Of a DNA stretch of 14,028 nucleotides, positions 8,127-14,028 are shown piece after piece. This stretch comes from an uncultured Ruminococcus sp. GTDB lineage: Bacteria > Bacillota_A > Clostridia > Oscillospirales > Acutalibacteraceae. Below the pieces are notes generated by a model that was given only the letters and a program-made list of their open reading frames with translations, had not been told where the DNA came from and made no database searches. The position numbers were made by a program, and so were the translations under genes. Within the stretch, counting starts at the first letter, position 1, and every line of letters starts with the position of its first letter. The DNA is taken from the NCBI GenBank assembly GCA_902773395.1, contig CACYEJ010000227.1:1-14028 (forward strand), read 5' to 3'.

Positions 8127-8853
8127 TTGAATACTCCTTTACGTCTGTTGTTTCTTTCTCCCCATACTCCTTCCCCAGTACCGCCGCTATGGTGCGGAAC
8201 ATCGTGGCGATATCGCGCCAGAAACCGAACCGCTTCACGCTGTCGAGATTCCACTTCATCTTGCCGGGCAGCACTTGTTCTATGTAAACCTTATCCACGT
8301 CCTCCGCCGCGTCCAGCAGCTCGGCCTCATCCTTGTAACGAATGCTTGCTTCGCTGGTAATGCCGGCGGGGAGAAGCAATGTCGCGTAATATTCGGGCAT
8401 GTACTGCTCCACATACTTCACCGCTTCTGGACGGGTGCCTACAAATGACATGTTTCCCTGCAATACGTCAATCAGCTGCGGAAGCTCGTCGAGTCGCGTT
8501 CCCCGCAGCATCCGTCCGACTCGGGTGATTCGCGGGTCATTTCCCACCGTCACCGCGGAGCCGATCTGATCGGCATGGCTGACCATCGTGCGGAATTTGT
8601 GAATGCGGAATCGCTTTCCGCAGGTTGTCACGCGCTCCTGGCGATAGAAAACGCCGCCTTTGGAATCCAGCTTGATCAAAACGGCTATGATCAGCATGAC
8701 AGGCGCTAACACAATCAATATGATCATTGCAGCGCAAAAATCAAATACCCGCTTGCAAAACAGCGAGAACCGCTTCTTTTTCAGCGCGTCATAATAAGGC
8801 CTTACTTCGGAAATTTTCATGACATCCGGCAATTTATCCCATCTTTTCAGCAT
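8119..8853 (-). CDS. PglC-like phosphoglycosyl transferase starting the repeat unit
   Basis: Monotopic membrane sugar transferase (bacterial sugar transferase family) that moves a sugar 1-phosphate from a UDP-sugar to undecaprenyl phosphate, the first committed step. 244 residues, the short form without the extra N-terminal membrane domain of WbaP/WcaJ. It has one hydrophobic re-entrant helix at about 41-60 with the helix-breaking proline at 51. YRQERV and KFRTM (86-90) follow, then DELPQL with the catalytic Asp122-Glu123 pair, then NMSFVGTRPE, where many relatives have VGPRP. A distinctive LLLPAGITSEASI segment follows. ATG 8853 has GGAG 8 nt upstream; the aminotransferase gene ends 16 bp before it. 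Together with the 4,6-dehydratase and aminotransferase it suggests a 4-amino-4,6-dideoxy sugar as the initiating residue. The exact sugar is inferred. Confidence 0.93.
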   Translation of the reverse strand: MLKRWDKLPDVMKISEVRPYYDALKKKRFSLFCKRVFDFCAAMIILIVLAPVMLIIAVLIKLDSKGGVFYRQERVTTCGKRFRIHKFRTMVSHADQIGSAVTVGNDPRITRVGRMLRGTRLDELPQLIDVLQGNMSFVGTRPEAVKYVEQYMPEYYATLLLPAGITSEASIRYKDEAELLDAAEDVDKVYIEQVLPGKMKWNLDSVKRFGFWRDIATMFRTIAAVLGKEYGEKETTDVKEYSNG

Positions 8854-8869
8854 TCTGTCATCTCCGCAT

Positions 8870-10201
8870 TTACAGATATTGGCTTACCACCGATTTGAAA
8901 ATGTCGCACACGTACGCCACATCCTCATCGGTCAGCAAGGTGTGCAGCGGCAGCGAAATCAGATTCCGATAATATTCATACGAATAGGGATAGCGACTGA
9001 TATCATCCCGATAAGCCGTCATCAAGGGCAGTGGCTTGTAGTGTACGTTAGTGGCCACACCGCGCTTCGCCATCATTTCTATCATGCGGTTGCGCTGCTC
9101 CAAATTGGTTCCAGGGATCCTTGTGAGGTACAGATGATTGCTGCTGTCCATGCTGGGGGTATGGTGATTCAAATGAAAAATCCCTAATTCATTACAAACT
9201 GCGTCGTATTGATCGATTATTTCCGTGCGGCGTTTCAGCAATCCGGGATATCTGTCAAGCTGGCGCAGACCGATTGCCGCCATCACGTCAGTCATATTGC
9301 ACTTGTACCACGCGCCGATAATATCGTATTCCCACGCGCCGAGCTTTGTCTTGGCCAGCGCGTCCTTGCTCTGTCCGTGAAGCGACAGAAGCTGGTACAT
9401 CCTGTATATTTCCGCGTTGTCAATTCCCGGAATCTCCCGCCAGGCTGCCGCGCCGCCCTCGGCTGTGGTAAAATTCTTGACGGCGTGGAAACTGAAGGAG
9501 GTAAAATCGGCAATCGCGCCGCAGCTTCGCCTTTTTCCGCCGACAACACGGCTGGCGCCTAAACTGTGCGCGTCATCCGCGACAACGGCGATTCTTCCCA
9601 GCGCCCGCTGCATGCGCGACGATAAATCCGACAGGGGATTGTTTTGATCATTCAGCGGTCTGAATAAAGACTTTTTCCGCCGCGCAATCTCAAATATCCT
9701 GTCATAATCACAGACAATGCCGCCTAAATCCACCGCTATGATGGCCTTTGTCTTTTCGGTAATGGCGGCCTCCAGCTTGTCATAGTCCATTTCCGGCATG
9801 TGCGTAACGCTGTCGCCGTCCGGTTGAATATCGACAAAAACAACCTTAGCACCGCAGTGTACCGCCGCGCTCGCCGTCGCTGTGTAGGTGTAGGCGGGAA
9901 CGATTACCTCATCGCCCGGCTGAATCCCCCATATCCTGAGGTTCAGTTCTTCCGCGGCCGTGGCGGAATTCAGGCAGACGACACGGTTGCTGTATTCCGT
10001 GACGGCAGCCGGTTCATCGCAGTCAATCGTGACCTTGCCCGTTTCGATATAGGCGGCGATCCTGCGCTCGAGCAGCTTCGTTCTCGGACCGGTTGTGATC
10101 CAGCCGGAACGAAGCGCTTTCGCTACCTCCGCGATTTCAGCCTCGGATATATCGGGCGGGCTGAAGCTGATTCTTCTGCCCTTTTCCACTTCATTCATCA
10201 T
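8870..10201 (-). CDS. DegT/DnrJ/EryC1/StrS-family sugar aminotransferase
   Basis: PLP-dependent aminotransferase of 443 residues, expected to put an amino group on the 4-keto sugar made by the dehydratase of this operon. ISFSPPDISEAEI near the start and GWITTGP at 33-39 are family marks, as is VVCLNSATAAEELNL at 74-88. The aspartate paired with the PLP pyridine ring is Asp209 in ADDAHSLGA, and the Schiff-base lysine is Lys242 in FHAVKNFTTAEGG. HYKPLPL occurs in the C-terminal part. Between about 173 and 205 there is a basic and polar insertion of 15-20 residues (RRKKSLFRPLNDQNNPL) compared with ArnB- or PglE-type enzymes. Two ATGs are adjacent; AGAGG lies 7 nt before the first. It overlaps the VanZ-like gene by 11 bp. 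Which carbon is aminated cannot be read directly. Confidence 0.92.
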   Translation of the reverse strand: MMNEVEKGRRISFSPPDISEAEIAEVAKALRSGWITTGPRTKLLERRIAAYIETGKVTIDCDEPAAVTEYSNRVVCLNSATAAEELNLRIWGIQPGDEVIVPAYTYTATASAAVHCGAKVVFVDIQPDGDSVTHMPEMDYDKLEAAITEKTKAIIAVDLGGIVCDYDRIFEIARRKKSLFRPLNDQNNPLSDLSSRMQRALGRIAVVADDAHSLGASRVVGGKRRSCGAIADFTSFSFHAVKNFTTAEGGAAAWREIPGIDNAEIYRMYQLLSLHGQSKDALAKTKLGAWEYDIIGAWYKCNMTDVMAAIGLRQLDRYPGLLKRRTEIIDQYDAVCNELGIFHLNHHTPSMDSSNHLYLTRIPGTNLEQRNRMIEMMAKRGVATNVHYKPLPLMTAYRDDISRYPYSYEYYRNLISLPLHTLLTDEDVAYVCDIFKSVVSQYL

Positions 10202-10652
10202 CCATCTTCCTCTCTTTTCCCGCCTTGCTCTTTCTCATATGTCCCTTCATCAGAGAGGCGATCTTCCATATCGTCCAGCCGACCGCCGCGCCGGAAAACA
10301 CACCGATAAGGTCAATCCACACATCGCTGATCAGCGCGCCCCGGTCGGCGACAAGCTGTACGGATTCATCCACAAAAGCAGCCGTAAAGCCTGTATACAC
10401 GCTGGGAACAAACCTTCCCTTCCATATGAAAACCGAGAGAAAGCTCAACACAAAAAACTCGGATACGTGTGCCGCTTTTCGTACAACGCGGCTTTCAATC
10501 GCGCCCCATCCCATCCTGCCAAGCAAAGGATTCACCACCGCTTCCGTGAACCAGATACTCTCGTGATCAGACCTGTTCTCGGGCACGACCGATTGAAACC
10601 AGATAAAGGCAAGCGCCATCACCGCCAAAAAAACCAGAATGACTCTCTTCAT
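10191..10652 (-). CDS. VanZ-like family membrane protein
   Basis: 153-residue membrane protein with about four helices: residues about 4-20, 63-77, 85-97 and 111-130. The VanZ-family marks are RKAAHVSEF at 58-66, VDESVQLVADRG at 94-105 and SDVWIDLIG at 109-117; these conserved charged residues sit at helix ends. VanZ is known for low-level teicoplanin resistance in enterococci, but its biochemical activity is unclear and most relatives are not resistance genes. Here it overlaps the dehydratase gene by 4 bp (ATGA) and the aminotransferase gene by 11 bp, so it is translated as part of sugar-nucleotide synthesis. A role linked to undecaprenyl-bound or wall polymers is plausible from context only. 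The C-terminal tail is very basic and then acidic (KSKAGKERKMDDE), probably cytosolic. Confidence 0.9.
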   Translation of the reverse strand: MKRVILVFLAVMALAFIWFQSVVPENRSDHESIWFTEAVVNPLLGRMGWGAIESRVVRKAAHVSEFFVLSFLSVFIWKGRFVPSVYTGFTAAFVDESVQLVADRGALISDVWIDLIGVFSGAAVGWTIWKIASLMKGHMRKSKAGKERKMDDE

Positions 10653-12691
10653 TCGGCTTCACCGTTTCCGGAACCGGCATGATCTTCCGTCCCATGATCA
10701 GGCGGATAAACCGCGGGATGGTAGGTGGAGACAATATCGGCGACCATACTGCGAATATTGTTCTTATTGGAATAAGCCGCATTCATCAGACTGTCCAGAC
10801 TTGCCAAAAATTCATTGGCGTCAAACGGAATGGGAGAACCGATAAAAATCAGATTGTTTTCTGTTTTTTTCAGTCCTTCTTCCGCCATGAGCTTTTCTTC
10901 ATACAGCTTTTCGCCCGGACGCAGCCCGGTATACTCTATCTTGATATCCACATCCGGCTTATAGCCCGCCTGCTTAATCAGATTGCGCGCAAGGGTGTCG
11001 ATTTTGACCGGACTGCCCATATCAAGGACAAAAATTTCACCGCCGTGGGCGTATGTCCCCGCCAGCATGACAAGGCTGACCGCCTCCGGAATCGTCATAA
11101 AATACCGGATGATATCCGGGTGCGTAACCGTAACCGGCAACCCGTTTTCAATCTGCTTTTTGAATATCGGAATGACGGAACCGTTGCTCCCCAGAACATT
11201 GCCGAAACGAACCGCCACAAACTCGGTCCGGATATTTTTGAATACGCTGCCTGTACCGTCCTTGTCGGCGTTTTCACTGCCCAAGTGCGTAAACAGTTCC
11301 GAAATCTGATCCGCTTCGCCCGCTTTGATTTTCGCGTCAAAGCTCTGAACGATCATTTCACACAGGCGCTTGCTGGCTCCCATGATATTGGTGGGATTGA
11401 CCGCTTTGTCGGTGGAAATCAGCACAAAACGTTCGCAGCCGTTAACCATTGCGGCATAAGCGGTTTTATATGTACCGATCGCGTTGTTCTTGACCGCCTC
11501 GCAGGGGCTTTCCTCCATCAGAGGGACATGCTTGTGAGCGGCAGCGTGATAAACGATTTCGGGGCGGTATTTTTCAAAGACCTCAAAGATCCGCCGGCTG
11601 TCACGAACCGAACCTATGAGCACGCGCATATCTAAATCGGGATATTTTTCCTTCAGCTCAAGCTGGATTTCATAGGCGTTGTTTTCATAAACGTCAAAAA
11701 TAATCAGCATTTTTGGAGAATGTCCCGCGATCTGCCGGCACAGCTCACTGCCTATGGAACCGCCTCCGCCCGTGACAAGAACCGTTTTGCCATGCAGGAA
11801 TTCATAAACTTCCCGCAGATCGGTTTTGATCTGTTCTCTGCCAAGCAGATCCTCGATGGATATGTTTTTCAAAGCGCTGACGGAAACCTGTCCGAGAACA
11901 AACTGATACATGCCGGGCAGTTGTTTGAGTTGACAATCCGTTTCATTGCAAATATTGAGAATATCGCGTTTATTCTGAACCGAGGCGCTGGGAATCGCGA
12001 GATAAATCTTGTTGACCCGGTACTTTTCCACATTGGCCAGAATATCGTCACGACCTCCTACCACCAAAACGCCGTCAATATATCTTGCCCACTTGTTGGG
12101 ATTGTCATCGATAATACAGACGACCTGGTCATCCGTCTCGTTGGATGTATTGATGTCCCTGAGTATCATCTGCCCTGCCGCGCCGCCGCCGATGAGCATG
12201 ACGCGACCGCCCGCCGGGTTGCCCGACTGATGCTTTGCCTTCAGCAGCAGAAAGAAGCGGTAGGAAAAACGCGCGCCAACCAGAAGAATAAACTGGATCA
12301 GCGCACCGAAAAAGTAATACGTCAACGGCATTCTCTGCAAAACAACAGTAATACCGACAGAGTACAGGCATGACAGCAGAAAAGACGCCTCGAATGTCCT
12401 CACCAGTTCGTTATAGCTTGCAAACCGCCAAATAATCTTGTACAGCTTGAAGCTCCAGAGGACAAACACGCCCACCAGCGAATAAACCGTTACCGACAGC
12501 TTGAACGGCGTCAGATAATAATCGGGAATCTTTGAAAAAACAAAATCAAACCGTCCCCACAAAGCCAGAAAATACGCCAAATGAATGGCGGCCATGTCAT
12601 ACAGTATCAGCAAAACCAGAACCGTATGCCAGTGCTTTATTATTTTTTTTCTCACTGAAGCCTTTGCCGCGGCTTCCCCCATCTTTTTCAA
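10649..12691 (-). CDS. Membrane-bound UDP-sugar 4,6-dehydratase, CapD/WbpM/PglF family
   Basis: 680 residues, the usual size of this family. Four N-terminal membrane helices (about 21-43, 63-83, 101-117, 122-143) are followed by a CoA-binding-like Rossmann domain (MLIGGGAAGQ, 165-174). The catalytic SDR domain has VTGGGGSIGSE at 306-316, HAAAHKHVPLME at 382-393 and STDKAVNPTNIMGASK at 426-441. The usual YxxxK is M437-GAS-K441, as in PglF and WbpM, which dehydrate UDP-GlcNAc to the 4-keto-6-deoxy sugar. Residues about 452-485 are an acidic, glycine-rich insertion before FVAVRFGNVLGS. The start is TTG 12691 with GGGGGG 9 nt upstream; ATG at 12682 is possible but lacks its own ribosome site. It overlaps the VanZ-like gene by 4 bp. 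It feeds the aminotransferase and phosphoglycosyl transferase downstream. C5 configuration is unknown. Confidence 0.94.
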   Translation of the reverse strand: MKKMGEAAAKASVRKKIIKHWHTVLVLLILYDMAAIHLAYFLALWGRFDFVFSKIPDYYLTPFKLSVTVYSLVGVFVLWSFKLYKIIWRFASYNELVRTFEASFLLSCLYSVGITVVLQRMPLTYYFFGALIQFILLVGARFSYRFFLLLKAKHQSGNPAGGRVMLIGGGAAGQMILRDINTSNETDDQVVCIIDDNPNKWARYIDGVLVVGGRDDILANVEKYRVNKIYLAIPSASVQNKRDILNICNETDCQLKQLPGMYQFVLGQVSVSALKNISIEDLLGREQIKTDLREVYEFLHGKTVLVTGGGGSIGSELCRQIAGHSPKMLIIFDVYENNAYEIQLELKEKYPDLDMRVLIGSVRDSRRIFEVFEKYRPEIVYHAAAHKHVPLMEESPCEAVKNNAIGTYKTAYAAMVNGCERFVLISTDKAVNPTNIMGASKRLCEMIVQSFDAKIKAGEADQISELFTHLGSENADKDGTGSVFKNIRTEFVAVRFGNVLGSNGSVIPIFKKQIENGLPVTVTHPDIIRYFMTIPEAVSLVMLAGTYAHGGEIFVLDMGSPVKIDTLARNLIKQAGYKPDVDIKIEYTGLRPGEKLYEEKLMAEEGLKKTENNLIFIGSPIPFDANEFLASLDSLMNAAYSNKNNIRSMVADIVSTYHPAVYPPDHGTEDHAGSGNGEAE

Positions 12692-12700
12692 TTTGATAAA

Positions 12701-12706
12701 CCCCCC
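12701..12706 (-). promoter_or_regulatory. G-run acting as ribosome binding site for the dehydratase TTG start
   Basis: GGGGGG on the minus strand, 9 nt before TTG 12691. It is not a standard AGGAGG but can pair with the anti-Shine-Dalgarno sequence through G-C and G-U pairs. ATG 12682, three codons in, would place this run 18 nt away, which is too far. Confidence 0.5.
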
Positions 12707-12728
12707 GAATATAAGTTTCCATAAAATT

Positions 12729-12754
12729 GAGTGGAGGGTTTTCGCCCATTACTC
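12729..12754. other. Imperfect inverted repeat between the peptidoglycan-binding gene and the dehydratase gene
   Basis: In the plus strand GAGTGG-A-GGG and CCC-A-TTACTC face each other across a 6-base loop (ttttcg). Read as minus-strand RNA, the direction of transcription here, the stem is GAGU/ACUC and GGG/CCC with three mismatched pairs between, and AAUUUUAU follows. This could be a weak terminator or attenuator, or an operator, separating the first gene from the rest. The stem is poor and I would not rely on it. Confidence 0.25.
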
Positions 12755-12782
12755 TTTACGATTCTGAATGAAATGACAGTCG

Positions 12783-13958
12783 TCAGTTTTTCGGAGCGTC
12801 GTCCGCATACAGGCGCTTTAATGTGGCAACATTCGCTACTCCTGATTCCTTGAGACCGGCATTTCTCTGAAATATCTTCAAACGTTTTTTGGTGTATTCA
12901 CCGTAAAAGCCTGTACAGCTTTCCTCGGTCATATAGCCGAGTTCGGCAAGACGCTTCTGCATTCTCAGAACGTCGTCGCCTTCCGTGCCCGGTCGCAAAC
13001 CCTTAAGCTCTGTCGAAGCCGTGGTAGTGGTGGTTTCCGACTTGCTCGTTTTTGACTTAGCGGTAGTAATTTCCTCTGACAAACGCGAGGTTGCCTCCGG
13101 TTCAGTCGTTGTCGAGGCGTCTTCACCGACCGTGCTTTCCGTACTTTCCGTACTTTCCGTGCTTTCCGTACTTTCCGTACTTTCCGTGCTTTCCGTACTT
13201 TCCGTGCTTTGGGTACTCCCGGCGCTTTCGTCTGTAGGCTTCGTCGAGGAATAGGACGGCACACCCGGTTCTTCAATTATCTCCGCGCCTTTTTTGTTCT
13301 TGGCAATCACGATAAATCCACAGATCAATACCGTCAGTACGCCCAGAACAATGACCGTCTTGGCGTTTTTCTTTTGTTTCTTTGCGCGGTGGGATACGCC
13401 CTCGCTTCCCGAGGTCGTTCTGGCCGAAGAAGACACTTGATTCGACGCCGCTGCATTCTTCTCCCGCGCAGCCGCTTTGCCGGCAAATTCCGCCGCGCTG
13501 CGGGAATTCCTCATTCCGTCAGGGACGTTTTGCGCGGATTCCTTTACGCTGGCAAAAGGCTCAGACAGGACCGCTTCGTTTTCCGGAAGAGGGGGATGCG
13601 TGCCCGTCTGAAAACGACCGGCGCTGCGAAATCGACCGCGATCCGATCTGCCTGAAGCCATATCGGCTGTCATTGATTCGGCGGCGGATTTCACCTGAGC
13701 TGACGGATAACCGTTGGTTTCGCTTCTGGCGGAATAATCCGCGGCGTCTTCGCTGATATTAAGCTCTGACGCCAGCAGTTTATTCTTTCTTCGCCTGAAT
13801 GTTTCAAGATAAACGGAATTTCCGGACATATTGGGGCCGGGAGAAATACCGGCCTCATCAAGGTTGATTTCCGAAGCAAGCAGCTCGTTCTTCCGCTTTC
13901 GGAACGTCTCCAGATAGACCGAATTCATTGATATCTCGTTGTTTTTTTCTCTGCTCAA
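12783..13958 (-). CDS. Single-pass membrane protein with duplicated cytosolic motif, STE-repeat linker and peptidoglycan-binding domain
   Basis: 391 residues from TTG 13958; the frame is open to GTG 13973 (396 residues) and ATG 13928 is also possible. I prefer TTG 13958 because AAGGTGA (13963-13969) lies 4 nt before it. Residues 12-35 and 47-70 are two copies of a NSVYLETFRxRKNxLLASExN motif. A disordered, Ala/Ser/Arg-rich region leads to a basic patch (RAKKQKKNAK) and one membrane helix at about 202-219. By the positive-inside rule the N-terminal 200 residues are cytosolic. Outside follow a Ser/Thr/Glu linker with (STE)8 at 251-274 and a PG_binding_1-type domain at about 321-385 (GTEGDDVLRMQKRLAELGY...FQRNAGL). 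There is no enzyme domain. It heads the operon as seen here and may tie the polysaccharide machinery to the wall. I recognise no named family for the whole protein. Confidence 0.85.
   Translation of the reverse strand: MSREKNNEISMNSVYLETFRKRKNELLASEINLDEAGISPGPNMSGNSVYLETFRRRKNKLLASELNISEDAADYSARSETNGYPSAQVKSAAESMTADMASGRSDRGRFRSAGRFQTGTHPPLPENEAVLSEPFASVKESAQNVPDGMRNSRSAAEFAGKAAAREKNAAASNQVSSSARTTSGSEGVSHRAKKQKKNAKTVIVLGVLTVLICGFIVIAKNKKGAEIIEEPGVPSYSSTKPTDESAGSTQSTESTESTESTESTESTESTESTESTVGEDASTTTEPEATSRLSEEITTAKSKTSKSETTTTTASTELKGLRPGTEGDDVLRMQKRLAELGYMTEESCTGFYGEYTKKRLKIFQRNAGLKESGVANVATLKRLYADDAPKN
13131..13211 (-). repeat. Nine 9-bp tandem units encoding (STE)8 plus STQ
   Basis: Nine uninterrupted 9-bp units on the plus strand, each cgtactttc or cgtgctttc, with the last ending in g. 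The units alternate in a 27-bp pattern (one cgtgctttc then two cgtactttc) twice, then break. Read on the minus strand they give Ser-Thr-Glu repeats in the extracellular linker of the peptidoglycan-binding protein; the one variant base turns Glu to Gln. Unit length is a multiple of three, so gain or loss of copies would change linker length without a frameshift. Confidence 0.95.
13749..13820 (-). repeat. Copy 2 of duplicated 24-residue motif
   Basis: Encodes NSVYLETFRRRKNKLLASE followed by LNISE. Differences from copy 1 in the first 20 residues are conservative or charge changes (K to R, E to K, I to L), while synonymous sites such as TCG/TCC, CTG/CTT and GAG/GAA have drifted. This pattern suggests an old duplication held by selection on the peptide. 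Confidence 0.9.
13854..13925 (-). repeat. Copy 1 of duplicated 24-residue motif
   Basis: Encodes NSVYLETFRKRKNELLASE followed by INLDE in the cytosolic part of the peptidoglycan-binding membrane protein. The second copy starts 105 bp (35 codons) further along the gene. The two share 18 of their first 20 residues, but many third codon positions differ. Confidence 0.9.
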
Positions 13959-13962
13959 AAAG

Positions 13963-13969
13963 TCACCTT
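13963..13969 (-). promoter_or_regulatory. Ribosome binding site favouring TTG 13958
   Basis: AAGGTGA matches the 3' half of the canonical AAGGAGGTGA site and lies 4 nt before TTG 13958. That spacing suits this part of the anti-Shine-Dalgarno sequence. The outer GTG at 13973 has no purine-rich site before it. Confidence 0.6.
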
Positions 13970-13973
13970 CCAC

Positions 13974-14028
13974 ATTCAGAAAAATGATACTGATTGTCGA
14001 TTGAAAGTAGACAAAGGATTTGCGAGGA
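13974..14028 (-). other. Upstream leader of the first gene, cut by the window
   Basis: Fifty-five bases before the outermost start of the peptidoglycan-binding gene. I see TTGTC and GACAA facing each other across 11 bases. TTGTCT is also followed, 19 bp on, by TATCAT, which is a poor promoter match. No confident promoter or terminator can be called. Confidence 0.2.

Larger units (their letters stand above)
12692..12782 (-). other. Longest gap between genes (about 90 bp)
   Basis: Apart from the inverted repeat at 12729-12754 and the GGGGGG ribosome site at 12701-12706, I see no convincing element. A TATATT lies on the minus strand shortly before the ribosome site, but no matching -35 hexamer stands 16-18 bp upstream of it. 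A promoter for the dehydratase gene here is possible but not shown. Confidence 0.3.

Noticed and set aside
10191..10652. Teicoplanin resistance gene
   Set aside because: VanZ-like proteins are common outside resistance loci, and no vanA-type genes are nearby.
10679..11635. 318-codon open frame on the plus strand opposite the dehydratase gene
   Set aside because: The minus-strand frame carries the complete dehydratase motifs. The plus-strand product is arginine- and isoleucine-rich with no domain, as expected for the complement of a GC-rich gene.
12729..12754. Strong rho-independent terminator after the peptidoglycan-binding gene
   Set aside because: On the transcribed strand the stem has three mismatched pairs in the middle and only a short U-run, so it is listed only as a low-confidence inverted repeat.
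13131..13211. Possible CRISPR array
   Set aside because: Units are 9 bp, directly adjacent, with no spacers, and they lie in frame within a gene.
12985..13254. Plus-strand frame giving a repeated LSV peptide
   Set aside because: It is only the reverse reading of the STE repeat. The minus frame has a membrane helix and a peptidoglycan-binding domain around it.

Overview
The window carries one polysaccharide biosynthesis locus (capsule or exopolysaccharide). All 13 genes I can support lie on the minus strand, so the biological order runs from the right edge to the left. The genes fit a Gram-positive, probably anaerobic member of Clostridia (Oscillospirales-like). Evidence for this is the AGGAGG-type ribosome sites, the TTG and GTG starts, a VanZ-like protein, a transmembrane peptidoglycan-binding protein and a radical SAM enzyme. 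The exact taxon cannot be fixed from the sequence. I see no tRNA, rRNA, insertion sequence or CRISPR array, and no stretch over 100 bases is left without a gene.

In transcription order, the right-hand GC-rich block (about 7.4-14.0 kb, by eye about 50-60% GC) holds six genes. They are a single-pass membrane protein with a C-terminal peptidoglycan-binding domain, a membrane-bound UDP-sugar 4,6-dehydratase of the CapD/WbpM/PglF family, a VanZ-like membrane protein, a DegT-family sugar aminotransferase, a PglC-like phosphoglycosyl transferase that starts the lipid-linked repeat unit, and a GT2 glycosyltransferase. Composition falls inside or just after that GT2 gene.

The central AT-rich block (about 0.9-7.4 kb, by eye about 30-35% GC, with lines as low as 23-27%) holds a second GT2, a polysaccharide pyruvyl transferase, a radical SAM enzyme with a SPASM-like C-terminal cysteine set, a Wzy-type polymerase, a Wzx flippase and a membrane-anchored propeller-like protein. 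The left edge returns to higher GC with a UDP-glucose 6-dehydratase-type NAD enzyme (UDP-glucose 6-dehydrogenase), cut off by the window.

Together the genes outline a Wzx/Wzy pathway. The dehydratase and aminotransferase would supply a 4-amino-4,6-dideoxy sugar nucleotide, and the phosphoglycosyl transferase would place it on undecaprenyl phosphate. Two GT2 enzymes extend it, Wzx flips it and Wzy polymerises it. UDP-glucuronate from the dehydrogenase and pyruvate ketals from the pyruvyl transferase would make the polymer acidic. The role of the radical SAM enzyme is open and is the most interesting point. Genes are tightly packed, with overlaps of 4-32 bp or gaps of 2-37 bp, except for a 90-bp gap before the dehydratase, so most are probably translationally coupled in one operon. 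Chain-length regulators (Wzz/CpsC, CpsD kinase) and wall-attachment enzymes are not in the window.
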